Shown here piece after piece: positions 1-10,300 of a DNA stretch of 64,000 nt (the stretch's first letter is position 1; each line of letters opens with the position of its first letter). The stretch lies in contig JACQFQ010000059.1 in NCBI GenBank assembly GCA_016199985.1, positions 1-64,000 of the forward strand, read 5' to 3'. The position numbers and the translations under genes are program-made. Below the pieces are notes generated by a model. That model worked only from the letters and a program-made list of their open reading frames with translations. It was not told the origin of the DNA and did no database searches. This DNA comes from Verrucomicrobiota bacterium (GTDB lineage: Bacteria; Verrucomicrobiota; Verrucomicrobiia; Limisphaerales; UBA11320).

Positions 1-340
1 GCGTCATCCTCGAGCATGTCCCGTAAGCCACCTGCTGGTTTAGCGGTCCGACAGGTCGTATGGTGACCCAGTTTCCGTCCCTTCTGCAACCGTTGCTGCC
101 TGAGTTTTTCAGGATCGCCATAACGAACCTCATACCCTCACTGATGACACGGATGGGAAGCGGGGTATTCTGTCTTTCATTTCCCATCCGCGTTATCCGC
201 GTCATCCGCGGTCAGAGGTTTTCGGGCTCTTGGTGTTTCGCTGGCCGCGGTGCAAGGAGTGTTTGAGAGGAACCCTACCAAGGTCAATGTCAGGCCGAAG
301 TTGCGATGATTGCTCATAATCGGAATGTTGGAGAACGTGA
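1..340. other. Non-coding left edge
   Basis: I see no gene that I can support here. A minus-strand open frame runs off the left edge over roughly the first 70 bases, so the beginning of a gene outside the window is possible, but there is too little to identify. The rest holds a short tandem repeat (listed separately) and no recognisable coding pattern. Confidence 0.4.
180..213. repeat. Short tandem ATCCGCG repeat
   Basis: Three imperfect copies of a 9-base unit (ATCCGCGTT, ATCCGCGTC, ATCCGCGG) follow one another. A very similar element lies in the opposite orientation at 56835-56865. Both are intergenic, so this is probably a dispersed genomic repeat. Function unknown. Confidence 0.6.
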
Positions 341-598
341 TCAGAGAAAGAGCATCACAACCGAAATCAGCAAGCAGACAGCAAGCAAGAGGCGCTCGAT
401 ACGACTCATGTCCCTATTCCGGAGCAGCACTACCGCTACGCAGATCTCAATGAGAACACCTAGCCCCGTCAGCAACCAGACGAACGTGATTGGATCGTCC
501 ATTTTCCATATCGCCGCAGGACGCTTGTCCAGATAGCTTGCTGCTGACAGCATACACGCTCCGGTCAGAGCGAAGGCGAATCTTGCGAGATGTTTCAC
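341..598 (-). CDS. Small predicted membrane protein (3 TM), unknown
   Basis: I do not recognise this protein. From a GTG start at 598 it is 85 residues long and almost entirely hydrophobic, with three likely membrane helices: about residues 4-22, 36-58 and 67-85, separated by short basic loops. The C-terminus ends inside the last helix. The frame stays open upstream to 727, but that extension is arginine-rich and looks non-coding, so I prefer the GTG just before the first helix. No strong ribosome binding site is visible. It lies downstream of the large exported-protein genes on the same strand, about 195 bases past the last of them. Whether it is really expressed is uncertain. Confidence 0.42.
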   Translation of the reverse strand: MKHLARFAFALTGACMLSAASYLDKRPAAIWKMDDPITFVWLLTGLGVLIEICVAVVLLRNRDMSRIERLLLAVCLLISVVMLFL

Positions 599-793
599 AG
601 CAAGTGAGGTCCCTGGTTCTATTCGCGCCCTTTTTCTCTCTCGATAGCCCTTTTGAAGCATCGAGACCAAGAACCGTACGCACCGTATGCTCTGCTGAGT
701 CAAGAAATAGTTCACCGGATGCAACACGTGGATCGGATCCCTTGAGAGGGCCGCAGCTGTCCGTGAGGGCGTTGCAAAACGGATACCGATTCG

Positions 794-3670
794 CTACGGG
801 CTTCGCAAGCGGAAGAAGGCGTCCTCCAGGAGCTCGGGGTTCGTCACCCGGACCTCGTGCCAGCCCGCGTTCACGGCGTAGGGGCCGGGCACCGTCGTCC
901 ACACGGCGCCGGGTCCAAGATCGAAGGAGGACTCGAGGGTGAAATTCCGGGCTCGCGCGTCCCAGTACACCGTGGCGAGACCCGGCTCGCGATGGATGTA
1001 TAGCGTCGGCGGAGCGACTCCGACCCGGATGCTGCCGGCGATGTCGATGAGATCGCCAGGGGTCGTCGGCAGCCGGTAGGGACGTCCGACGCACGCGGTC
1101 CCTTCGGCGTTCAGCGGGAGAACCCACAGGCCATTCACGCCGCCGATGCTTCCCGCGCCCACCAAGGAGTCTCCCTCCGCGGACCAAAGCGCGCCGAAGG
1201 GAAAACCGTTCGTCGCGTCGGTGAAGCCCGTGAGCGGATGAACCTCCGATCCGTCCGCCGGCATCGTGTAGAGATCCTTCCCGGCGGAAGTTCCAGGACG
1301 CACGTCGGCGAAGGCGAGCATGGCGCCGTTCGGAGACCACGACGGCCAGGCGGGTCCCGCCACAGGAATGGCGAACCGCTGCCGGCTTGCGCCGGCGGCG
1401 TCGGAGCGGTAGAGGCCTCGCACGGGCGCGATGTTGAGATTGTGGAACACGATCCGACCGTCGAAGGGGTTCACGACCGGCGCGCGATCGAAGCAGTCAT
1501 TCGCCATGGGCAGGTCGACGGCGGCGCCATTGAGATCAATGGCGTAGATCGCGCAGTTGTAATCGAACACCAACCCCGAGCTGTTGTTCATCCAATCATA
1601 GAGAGTCACCGTCTTTGAGTTGATGAACAGGCGTCGCTCGTCGCCGGTGAGAAGATCGCGGAGCCAGAGGTTGCCGAGGGAGGCGAAGGGGAATCCTTCA
1701 CGGGTGAAGGCCAGCCAGCGTCCGTCCGGAGAAACGCGCGGGCGCGTCCCGGTGGTGACGAACTGATCGCCCGTTCCGTCAAGGTTGATCGCCCATACGC
1801 TGCCGGTGGCTCCGGATTGGCGGCCGTAGAAGAGCGTGCCGGCCAGGGACAGCTGGAACGGGTGGACGTTTGTATTCGCGGGCGGGGAATTCGTGTCGCC
1901 GCCGGTTCCGGTTCCACGGGTGTCGAGCACAGGCGGAAGGCCCGCTTTCGCGATGCTATAGGCCGCTTGCTGGATGGGGCCGCGCGCGCCACCGAGCGTC
2001 TGGCCGTAGTACGCGATCGTGATGTCGTTGCTCACGGTGAAGGGCGCCGAATACAGATTCCACGCCCCGCCGTCGCTCAGTCGAAAGTAAGCGCTGTCGA
2101 AGGGATTGGACTTTGTGAGCGAGACTTGGATCGGCGCGGAGTACGACCCCGGGGCGGGGGAGAGGGCGAGGCGCGCGGGATCCGCGGCGCGGGGCGCCGA
2201 GTAACTGAAGAGCGATATGGCCGGATGAAACTGATTCGCCAGAGTGAAGGAGCCGCCGGACGGCGCCTGGCCGAAGCTATTGGTGCCCGGGCTCCCGAGT
2301 CCGATGGAGACGCCTTGATCGCTCTCAATTCGCGCGCGGACGACGCCGACAAGCGCGCTCAATGCGGTCGTCCAGCCGCCGCCGTTGAGCGATGCGATGA
2401 ACCCTGGCTCCGCGTTGACAAACGGCTCCTTGTTGAAAAACCACAGGTTCGCGCGTGTTCCCGAGCCGGTGATTGAAGGCAGCGCGGCGCTGCTGGTCTG
2501 GACATAGCCGCCGGCGGTCTTGGTGAAGACGCTTGCCTGAACGGACGCCATGGAATTGGAGTCTCCGATCACGAACGCAAACTTTCCGGTGCCGAGCGGA
2601 ACGACGTTGCCCGCGGGGCCGATGCCCAAGCGGTAGCTCGCCTGAAGAGGTCCGTCGTCCCCGACCGGAGGCCGGAACCCCGACACTTCGCCGTCGCCAA
2701 AACGCACGAAAACCGCGCCGTTGGTTCCTTCATCCACGAAGTAAGCCTTCTCCACCGCCGCGGGGAACGTCGTCACGGCCGCCGGGCCGAATCCGATCAC
2801 GCCCGCATTGTTCACCAAACGCTGCACGATGATGTTTGATTGGCCGGGGACATAAAAGAGGAACCGGGCGTACTTCTCGTTGTTGAAGCGTCCAAAGGTG
2901 TAATCGGAGCCACTGGGAAGATTGAGACGCTGCAACGCGGGGACCGCCGGATGGGCGTAATCATAGGCCAGGAGGGTGTCGTTGCTGCCCCGCCGAATCG
3001 CGGCCAGGAGAGTGGCGTCGCCGAGCATTCGCCGGAGCGATCGCCCGCTGGCCAAGGCGTCTTCCGCGGCGATCTGGTCCTGGAACCTCCCGAGCCCGTC
3101 CCCGATGAACGCCAGAAGATCCAGCAGGGTGATCCCCGGATCGTGGCTCGCCGCGCTGAGCCAATCCAACTGCCTCCCCGGATTGGCCGCTGTCTTGTAC
3201 GGATCCTCAAGTCCCACCAGCATTGAAATCGCGGGATGGGGCGGCTGCGTGACGATGGGCGAGGAAGCGACGCCTGGGACCGAGAGATTCAGGATATGGA
3301 TCCGGTTGAAGGCGATCGAGGTGACGGCGATCGCGTCGCGGTTGGTCTGGATGAAATGTCCCACTGCCAGGCTTCCGACCTGAGCCACTCCGCTGGGCGT
3401 CGCCGCCGTCCAGGCCAGCGCTCCATTGGCGTCTTGATAGCCCACGCGCGCGTTGCCGGTGGCCTTGTCCACAATGAGAGCGTCCACGCGGCCATCGCCG
3501 TTGAAATCTCCGGAGCTGAGGAATTCGGTCGCGGTTTCATCCACGATGGCCGCGGAGCCGCGCGGCCCGCCGAGGAGAGCGAGCGCGAATAGCGCCATCC
3601 CGACGCCAAGGATGCTGGAAGACCAGCGGCTTTCGCGCGGCGTTCTATTTGTCATCGGTGTCGGGTTCAT
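794..3670 (-). CDS. Exported FG-GAP/TolB-like beta-propeller protein
   Basis: A 958-residue secreted protein. A signal peptide covers about residues 1-42 (hydrophobic ILGVGMALFALALLGG core, then SAA). It is followed by an FG-GAP/VCBS-like calcium-loop repeat (SSGDFNGDGRVDALIVD), a long beta-rich middle, a chitobiase C-terminal-like beta-sandwich (region with SPAPGSYSAPIQVSL), TolB/WD40-like propeller repeats (DGRWLAFTREG, WPSWSPNGAMLAFAD) and a C-terminal beta domain ending in FFRLRSP. That ending resembles terminal domains common in large verrucomicrobial secreted proteins. The start is the ATG at 3670, 10 bases after the stop of the gene upstream. An upstream extension exists but is out of character. 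It is the last of three giant exported-protein genes in one run, so it probably works with them at the cell surface. Substrate and function are unknown. Confidence 0.8.
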   Translation of the reverse strand: MNPTPMTNRTPRESRWSSSILGVGMALFALALLGGPRGSAAIVDETATEFLSSGDFNGDGRVDALIVDKATGNARVGYQDANGALAWTAATPSGVAQVGSLAVGHFIQTNRDAIAVTSIAFNRIHILNLSVPGVASSPIVTQPPHPAISMLVGLEDPYKTAANPGRQLDWLSAASHDPGITLLDLLAFIGDGLGRFQDQIAAEDALASGRSLRRMLGDATLLAAIRRGSNDTLLAYDYAHPAVPALQRLNLPSGSDYTFGRFNNEKYARFLFYVPGQSNIIVQRLVNNAGVIGFGPAAVTTFPAAVEKAYFVDEGTNGAVFVRFGDGEVSGFRPPVGDDGPLQASYRLGIGPAGNVVPLGTGKFAFVIGDSNSMASVQASVFTKTAGGYVQTSSAALPSITGSGTRANLWFFNKEPFVNAEPGFIASLNGGGWTTALSALVGVVRARIESDQGVSIGLGSPGTNSFGQAPSGGSFTLANQFHPAISLFSYSAPRAADPARLALSPAPGSYSAPIQVSLTKSNPFDSAYFRLSDGGAWNLYSAPFTVSNDITIAYYGQTLGGARGPIQQAAYSIAKAGLPPVLDTRGTGTGGDTNSPPANTNVHPFQLSLAGTLFYGRQSGATGSVWAINLDGTGDQFVTTGTRPRVSPDGRWLAFTREGFPFASLGNLWLRDLLTGDERRLFINSKTVTLYDWMNNSSGLVFDYNCAIYAIDLNGAAVDLPMANDCFDRAPVVNPFDGRIVFHNLNIAPVRGLYRSDAAGASRQRFAIPVAGPAWPSWSPNGAMLAFADVRPGTSAGKDLYTMPADGSEVHPLTGFTDATNGFPFGALWSAEGDSLVGAGSIGGVNGLWVLPLNAEGTACVGRPYRLPTTPGDLIDIAGSIRVGVAPPTLYIHREPGLATVYWDARARNFTLESSFDLGPGAVWTTVPGPYAVNAGWHEVRVTNPELLEDAFFRLRSP

Positions 3671-3680
3671 CGTGTCGCTC

Positions 3681-6600
3681 TCAAAGGCTGCCCAGGGGAA
3701 TCTCCACCTCGCCCGCCGGGATGATGTAATCCATCTCGCGGTTCGGCTTGAAGCGCGCCACGAAATAGCGGTATCGGGCGCCGAGGAGGACGGGCTGCTG
3801 GTCCCGGAGGTAGAGGTACGCGCCGTCATCGGCGTTGCGGTCGCGGCCCGCGGCGAGCAGCCTGTCGGGGATGACCAGCGCGAAGGGATCGTTGGGCACC
3901 GCGAAGGCCTGCCAGGGGATGCGTTCGATCATCGGGCTGACCTGCGCCACATCCCCTGAGACTTTCGGAAAGAAGGCGTTGGTCACCTGCTGGCGGTAAA
4001 CCACGATCGGCAGGAGCGGCTCGCCGTTTCTTTCCGGGTCCGTCGTGCGACGAAAGAAGATCTGGTCGTTCGGGTCGCTGCTCACCGCCTCGCTTCGGTA
4101 GTACTTGATGAATTCCATGGTCCCGATCGTTTCGCTGGCGTCCTGCCTGACGAGGAATTGGCCGACACGGATGCCCACCGGATATCGACGATCCTCGAGC
4201 TTGTTGTTCTCTGAGTTGGTGAACACGACGGCCACAACGCGATCATCAAACCCATGGACCGGCGGCAGCGGTCGCGCGGGCCACGGGACCAGGTCGGGTC
4301 GGACCGCGGGCTTCCATGTGAAATCCCACGACGTGGACGAGTCCCCCTTGCCGTCCTGGGCGTCGAGCGCCTGGACGGAGATCTTGTAGGGGACTCCAGC
4401 GAGCACGTTCGCGATCAACGTGAACTGCGGTCCGGGCCCGAAGGAGGGCCCGATGGGAGGCGTGAGCTGCATGTCGTCGGGCTTCACCAACGACCGATGG
4501 GCTCGGGAGCTGACGTGCTTGCGCACGCCGCTGAGGTAGATCGCTTCGATCTTGGCCGCGGCTGCCTTGAGATTCGCGCTGACGATTCCGCTGCCGCCGT
4601 CGGCGGGAGCCCCCCCGCCGGTTTCGATCAGGACACGGAAGCGATGGACGCCCGCCGTGGGGCAGAACCAGTTCAAGGAGATCTGGGGATTGGCGGCCGT
4701 GCCGAGGGACTGGGGTTCAGCCAGCGTCGGCGTCGGAGGCTTTTCAGTCTTTGCCTCCTTGCAGCCCAGGAACGACATGGGGCTGGGGTTGCCGTGTTCG
4801 TCGAGAAGCTGAACGAAGTAGCAGAGCCGGCACGCAGAGGACGGCATCGTGTCATCCGTGCGCACCACGCGACGGCCGGTCGTATGACGAATCGCGCCCT
4901 GCGACAGGAGGGTCATCGGGCCGTCGTTCACGGTGCGATAGAGCCGATACTCGCGAGTCCGTGGCGTTGTGCCGAATTCCACGTGGATCGGGGCGACGCT
5001 TCCGCCGTCCGCTCCGCCGCTGATGTGCTGCGCGCAATCGCCCTCGGAGGGCAGCGAGACGATGCAGCCGCGGAAGCCGGGCAGAGGCCCGATGAGGCAG
5101 GCGGGATAGGAAATGGCATACACCCCGTTGGAGTCGGGGAACGCGATGCCGGCGTTAATCCACACTCCGCTATTGGGCCCATTGCTGGAGGCTTGAACCA
5201 ATACGGGCAGCGTGGTGGTGTGGTTGAATCGCATGGACACTGTGCCGCTCTCGTCCGGCGTGACATCCAGCGCCGTCGCGCAGAAGCCCGGAACGATCCC
5301 GCTGGCGGCGGCTATCAAGGAGTCCAAGGGGTTGATGGCCGTGAGGAGGAGCTGGCCAGCCAGGAAGTTGAGCGTCCAGATCTGGCGGTTCGGAGGCGAG
5401 CTTTCGGAGTGGTAGAGCGCTGTGCGCGAAGTCGCGCCATAGTAGTTGCCCACCGTGCATCCCACATCCAGCGTGGCCGATCCGAAATCGTTGGCGGGAG
5501 TGTAGTCCACTTCCACACGATCCTCGCCCGGTGGAAAGTAGATCGGCCCGACGAAATCCACTCCGGTGACGCTGTTGGTCATCCCGAACGTCACCCAGGC
5601 GACGCCGGGGTCGCGTCGGACGCAGACGAGCTTGTAGTTCCACTTGTTCGTCGGGAGGCCGGGATCGAGGTCGCGGGAGAAGGAGTCAAACTTCACGGCG
5701 GGCGAGCCGCAGCTCCCGCGAACAATCCCGTTGGCGGCGGCCGGGCCCTCGCGCTGTCGCAGCACGGCGGAGACCGGAGGGCTGTGCGGGGAGAGCAGGG
5801 GATCGCAGGCGGCCACGCTGATCGCCCGGACCGTGTACCAGAAGTTGCTCAGGCCCGGGGTCGTCGGCGCTCCCGGCCCGCTGTCGAGATAGGTGACCGT
5901 GTCAACCGCGTCGGCCCGCGGAACGATGCCGATGCGATTGAGCTCCGGCGCCGCGTCGTTCTTCAGGGCCATCGACGGGTTGGGCCACCGATAGATCCAG
6001 TAGTGAGTCACCTGGTCGGCGATGTTTGTGTTTTGTTTCCACGAGACGCGAATGCGCTGTTCGTTGGTGGTTGATCCTCCGGGCAGCGGGACCACCTGGA
6101 CCTCGTCGCGGGCGCCGAGATCAATCGGCGCGAGAGGAGGGATTCGTCGACAGGCGCGCGCCCGTCCGCCCGGCGAAACCAATCCATCGCGGCCCAGCAG
6201 GTCGCGCGCGGTCACAAAGTAGTAGAACTCGTCGCCGTCCACGAAAGGCGCGCCTCCCGGCTGACGGCGGCCATTGTTGTCCGCGAGGAAATAGGTGACC
6301 CGGTCGGCGGGATCATCCGCTGCGCCCACCCCGCTTCCGGCGGAGAAATTCTTGGTGGCGGAGGCCGGCGACTGATTCACGCGAACAACCGCGGGATTGC
6401 CGATCAGCTGTCCGAGGGTGGGCGGCTGGACGTCGAAGCCCGCGGCCTCCGCGAAGGCGCGCGGCAGTCGCCAGACGTTGAATCCGTAGCTGAGAAGGGA
6501 GAGCCGGCGCAGCTCATCGGGAGTCCCCCAGCGCAGCTTGATGAGGAGATGATCGTCGGGATGATTGGTGACGACCTGAAAGGGTTTGCCCGGGGCGGGC

Positions 6601-7301
6601 AGAATCACCGGGGCGCCGGGCACGATCGTGACGCGACCGATGACATCGCCCGCCACCCCGCTCGCCGGGTTGAGCTCGCGCAGCTCGTAGGTGGTGACTC
6701 CGGCGATGGTCTCCGCGAAGGCCTGCCCGAGGCAGAGCCGCAGACCGGGGTGGGACACCGTGAGCAATCCTAGTGAGCTGCCCGTCGACGCATCGGTCTC
6801 GGCTTGCCGCAGCAGGGTGACGACCTTCTCCGCGATTGTCTGGCTTGCGATCCCGGGCACGCGCCGAAGAATCGTGTTCAGCGTGTCCGACAGCGCGCCG
6901 AGGTTCTCTCCGAGGGAAACGGATTGGTTGAGCAACGCGTTGATCGCGCCCACGTCGCTTTGGCGGGACAGGGTCCCGCGCTGCGTGAAAGGCGCGGCGC
7001 TCGCGGCGTCGCCGGGCTTCGCATAGACGCCGAAGCGTTTGCCCTTGAGCGAGTCGGGGTCGACCGCGCCGACCAGCACGAAGGACCAGTGCTTGTTCCC
7101 GGCGTCTCGAATCGTCGTGCCGACCGAGAACACCAGATCGTTCAGCGGCGTCTGGCCTTCAACCCAGCAGGGCCCCAGGCAGGCGAGCAGAAGCACAAGG
7201 GCCGACGCGCGGCGCGCTGATGAAGGAAGCGCCGGCGCCAGGATCTCGAAGGGAGATCGAGCGACGCGGCGGTGGGTGGCGCTGTTTCCGGAGAGGTTCA
7301 T
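3681..7301 (-). CDS. Large exported protein with fibronectin III-like domains
   Basis: A 1206-residue protein with a signal peptide (hydrophobic run ALVLLLACLGPCWVEG near residues 34-49). The body is beta-rich. Several segments look like fibronectin type III modules, for example around residues 395-515 (RIRVSWKQNT, then THYWIYRWP, then FWYTVRAISVA) and around residues 880-1010. A cysteine-containing middle (residues roughly 540-830) has no family I recognise. No catalytic motif is visible. The start at 7301 lies 2 bases after the upstream stop codon, so translation is almost certainly coupled to the 2102-residue gene. A structural or binding role at the cell surface is inference from domain type and context. 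Confidence 0.75.
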   Translation of the reverse strand: MNLSGNSATHRRVARSPFEILAPALPSSARRASALVLLLACLGPCWVEGQTPLNDLVFSVGTTIRDAGNKHWSFVLVGAVDPDSLKGKRFGVYAKPGDAASAAPFTQRGTLSRQSDVGAINALLNQSVSLGENLGALSDTLNTILRRVPGIASQTIAEKVVTLLRQAETDASTGSSLGLLTVSHPGLRLCLGQAFAETIAGVTTYELRELNPASGVAGDVIGRVTIVPGAPVILPAPGKPFQVVTNHPDDHLLIKLRWGTPDELRRLSLLSYGFNVWRLPRAFAEAAGFDVQPPTLGQLIGNPAVVRVNQSPASATKNFSAGSGVGAADDPADRVTYFLADNNGRRQPGGAPFVDGDEFYYFVTARDLLGRDGLVSPGGRARACRRIPPLAPIDLGARDEVQVVPLPGGSTTNEQRIRVSWKQNTNIADQVTHYWIYRWPNPSMALKNDAAPELNRIGIVPRADAVDTVTYLDSGPGAPTTPGLSNFWYTVRAISVAACDPLLSPHSPPVSAVLRQREGPAAANGIVRGSCGSPAVKFDSFSRDLDPGLPTNKWNYKLVCVRRDPGVAWVTFGMTNSVTGVDFVGPIYFPPGEDRVEVDYTPANDFGSATLDVGCTVGNYYGATSRTALYHSESSPPNRQIWTLNFLAGQLLLTAINPLDSLIAAASGIVPGFCATALDVTPDESGTVSMRFNHTTTLPVLVQASSNGPNSGVWINAGIAFPDSNGVYAISYPACLIGPLPGFRGCIVSLPSEGDCAQHISGGADGGSVAPIHVEFGTTPRTREYRLYRTVNDGPMTLLSQGAIRHTTGRRVVRTDDTMPSSACRLCYFVQLLDEHGNPSPMSFLGCKEAKTEKPPTPTLAEPQSLGTAANPQISLNWFCPTAGVHRFRVLIETGGGAPADGGSGIVSANLKAAAAKIEAIYLSGVRKHVSSRAHRSLVKPDDMQLTPPIGPSFGPGPQFTLIANVLAGVPYKISVQALDAQDGKGDSSTSWDFTWKPAVRPDLVPWPARPLPPVHGFDDRVVAVVFTNSENNKLEDRRYPVGIRVGQFLVRQDASETIGTMEFIKYYRSEAVSSDPNDQIFFRRTTDPERNGEPLLPIVVYRQQVTNAFFPKVSGDVAQVSPMIERIPWQAFAVPNDPFALVIPDRLLAAGRDRNADDGAYLYLRDQQPVLLGARYRYFVARFKPNREMDYIIPAGEVEIPLGSL

Positions 7302-7303
7302 CG

Positions 7304-10300
7304 CTAGTCCAGGTGATAATCAATTTTGCCGTCGCGCACTTCTCCACGAATGGAGAGTCCGGCGCATCCCTCGACGCAGAACGGGCAGTAGCCCAGCTTG
7401 CCGCAGATGTTGGCCTCGCCGCCGAGGATCAATACGTAGCCGTCCGAGCCGAACTCCGCCGAGGCGAACAGGGTGAGGTCGGCGTGTCCCTCGATCAGGC
7501 AGAGCAGACTCAGATCCAAGGCGACCTTCTGGCGCATTCCGAGTTTCCCCGAGCGCGGGCCGTCCTGATAGTAAACCGCCGTCGAGACCGTGGCCTCGGC
7601 GTCGAGGAAGCAATTGGAGACACCGAACAGAATCTCGGACAGCGACAAGCCGCCTCCGAATTGGACATAGACCCCGGTAAAGCCCAGCGGATTGCCCAGC
7701 ACCTTCCCGGCCTCGGGATCGACAAAGATCAACGGGTCGAGGCTGCAGGCTTTTCCCGCGAAGAGACCGGCCTGCACGTCCACCGGAACCCCCAGGATGA
7801 GGATCGTGCCCGCCGCCTTCGCCGCGAAGTAGTTCTCGAATTCGCCGACCGCGAGCGCCGCCCCAATGGCCTTCACCGTGCATCCCTTGAAGCCCGCTTC
7901 GCCCTTGATGAGGATGAGCCCTCCGACACCGAGAACCGTTCCGCTTTGCTGAGTCCATCGCGCCTCGACGGTCAGGGTGAGCGGCACGCCCGACGCGCTG
8001 ACCCCGGGCCATTTGAGCGGAACGTCGGCGGCGCCAATGATGATCTCGGCCGCCGGCGCCCCGGGCGGGATGCAATCGAGGGGCGTCGATTGAGAATCCA
8101 ACTCGCGGATCTCCATGTAGGCGGTGAAATCGAGGTCGTCCGGCAGCTTGAACTTCACCTTCGCGTCGAGCCGGATTTTCCGCAGGGCGTCCCCGTTGAA
8201 GGTTGGCGCGCCGCGGATCTGGGCCGAGGCCAGCGAGCTGCTCATCAGGCCGATGCCCTTCATCGCGGAGAACGAGCCGTCCTTGGCGTCGCCAAGCTGC
8301 GACGCGAGTCCGTTCCGGATGGACTGGTTGATCTGCTGGAACAGCGTTTCCGTGAGCTGGTTCACGATCGCGTCGTCGTCGTACAGAAACTGCTTGAAGG
8401 TCTGCTGGTACTTCGAGGGCATTTGCGAGGAAAGGAAGGCCACGATGAGCCGTTCGCGGATGGCGCGCTTGGCCGCCGCGGGGTTCGCCGTGAAGTAATC
8501 GCGCGCCGGGGTGATCGCGCTCGCCATAAGATTGGACATGCCGGTCCCGGCGAGCCGCATATAATCGCTGAGGGCGTTCGCGTTTCCGGCGACGGCGCTC
8601 AGCGCCTTGCTGAAGCCGCCCGTCGCGCTGGAGAGCTGGCCGCGCACCCCGCCGAGCTCGTTGCGCGTCTCTTGCAGGCGCTCCTGCACCTTGGCGAGCG
8701 TCGGCTCCAAGTCCTTCAGCAGATCGTCCGCGATCGGATCCGCGATGGCGCCCACAATGCCGAGCGCCGGCGCTTGATCCCCCGCGATCTTTTTCAGTAT
8801 GAGCTGGATGACGTGGCGCTTGCCATCGCCGCCCTTCTCCATGATGCGGAGGAACAGTCCGAGCGTGTCGTCGATGTCCGCCAGCGTCCCGTCGACCTGG
8901 CCGACAACGGTGTTGGCCTGGCCCGCGGCGCCGTTGATGTTGCGGATGGCGTTTTGCAACCCGACGGCGCCGTCGGCGACGATTCCGGAGACGTGGTTCG
9001 AGAACGTCGTGGGATTCACCGCGAGGTCGGCGGCGAGCTTGGCGTAGATGGCGTCCACAATGGGATCCAGGGCGGGCTCTAGGACCGGTCGGAAGAACCC
9101 GGCCGCGTCATCGCGCAGCGCGCGCTGCATGCTCCGGAATCCTCGGGTGAGGCCCGAGGCGGAGAGCGCGTCGCCGAAGGCCTCGCGCACGACGTTGCTG
9201 AGCGAGTTGAGCGGCGAGCTGATCTCGTTGATGGCGTCGTTCGCCAGATCCAGCAACTTGATGCGCGGCAGCTTGAGGTCGAGGTCCTGCGCGAAATCCA
9301 GGTCCACCTTTCCGGGCGTGAGCTCCTTGAGCCGGCTGTTCACGTCGATGATCGGCAGGATCACCTTGGAGTCCTCGAACGAGGCGAACTCCCTTAGCAC
9401 GGAGTTCCAGACAAGGGGATAGTCGAACTTCGCGACCTCGATCCAGTCCCGCTGCGCCCGGGGGTGGAAGTCCAGCGCGTCCGATTGCCTGTACTGTTGA
9501 ACCGTGATCGCGCGCGAGCCGTCCACGCTGCGCCCCGGGAAGCCCCGGCTCGTTGGGTCGAACTTTTTCGTGTTGAAGAAATCATCGGTCCCCTCTTTCC
9601 ATCCGTAGTTGGGACCGCCTTGATCGGCCGCGCGCCACCCCCCCATGATGGCGATCGTCGACGCCTCCGCGGTGATCGGCGTCACGTGGAGGTGAACCTT
9701 GCTGTCCTCGAAGAACGGAAGATCGACGCGTCCCACGAGATTGTAGAAGCCTTCGTTGGGCCGGCCCGGCGCTTCCCAGTTGTTGAAGTATCCATCGCCG
9801 GCGGTGTTGATCTTGAAGAAGCTTCCGCCCGAGCCTTGCAACGAAAGCTGGCCGGGCACGGCGAAGCGCGAATCGACGCCTCGAATCTTCTCGCTGGGAA
9901 CGCCCAGGTTGCCGTTGGGCTTGAACGCGAGCGACGCGTGCAGCGCTTCCGGGATGAAGGGGAGCTTCGTCTGAACGCCCAGCACAAGGAATCGCTCGTC
10001 GACGGCGCAGGGGCGCGTCGTCGTTTCGCGGAACTCCATGCTCAAAGGCAGGAAGTCGGCGTTCCAGTAGTTGAGATGCTTCTGGGGCGTGTTGGGCGGC
10101 AGCTGCGCGTCCGCGAGGCTCCCGCGACACAGAAACTTCATCCGCTCAAAATCCACGAAGAAGCCGGAGGGCTGCTCCTGGAACGTGATCCGTCCGTCCG
10201 TGCGCGATTCCCAGGTGGAGCTGTCGAGGAATGAGAGCGCGAATCGCGAGAAGGTCATCGCATAGCCCGAGAGGGGGAGGCTGCCCGGGAACGACGAAGC

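Noticed and set aside
60..266. Short plus-strand frame at the left edge.
   Set aside because: Its second half is the ATCCGCG repeat translated. No independent coding signal.
4254..6074. Long plus-strand open frame, antisense to the 1206-aa gene, and similar long frames at 7220-9082, 10304-12676 and 17375-18721.
   Set aside because: They lie opposite strongly supported coding regions and arise from high GC. Their proteins are Arg/Gly/Val-rich with no domain.
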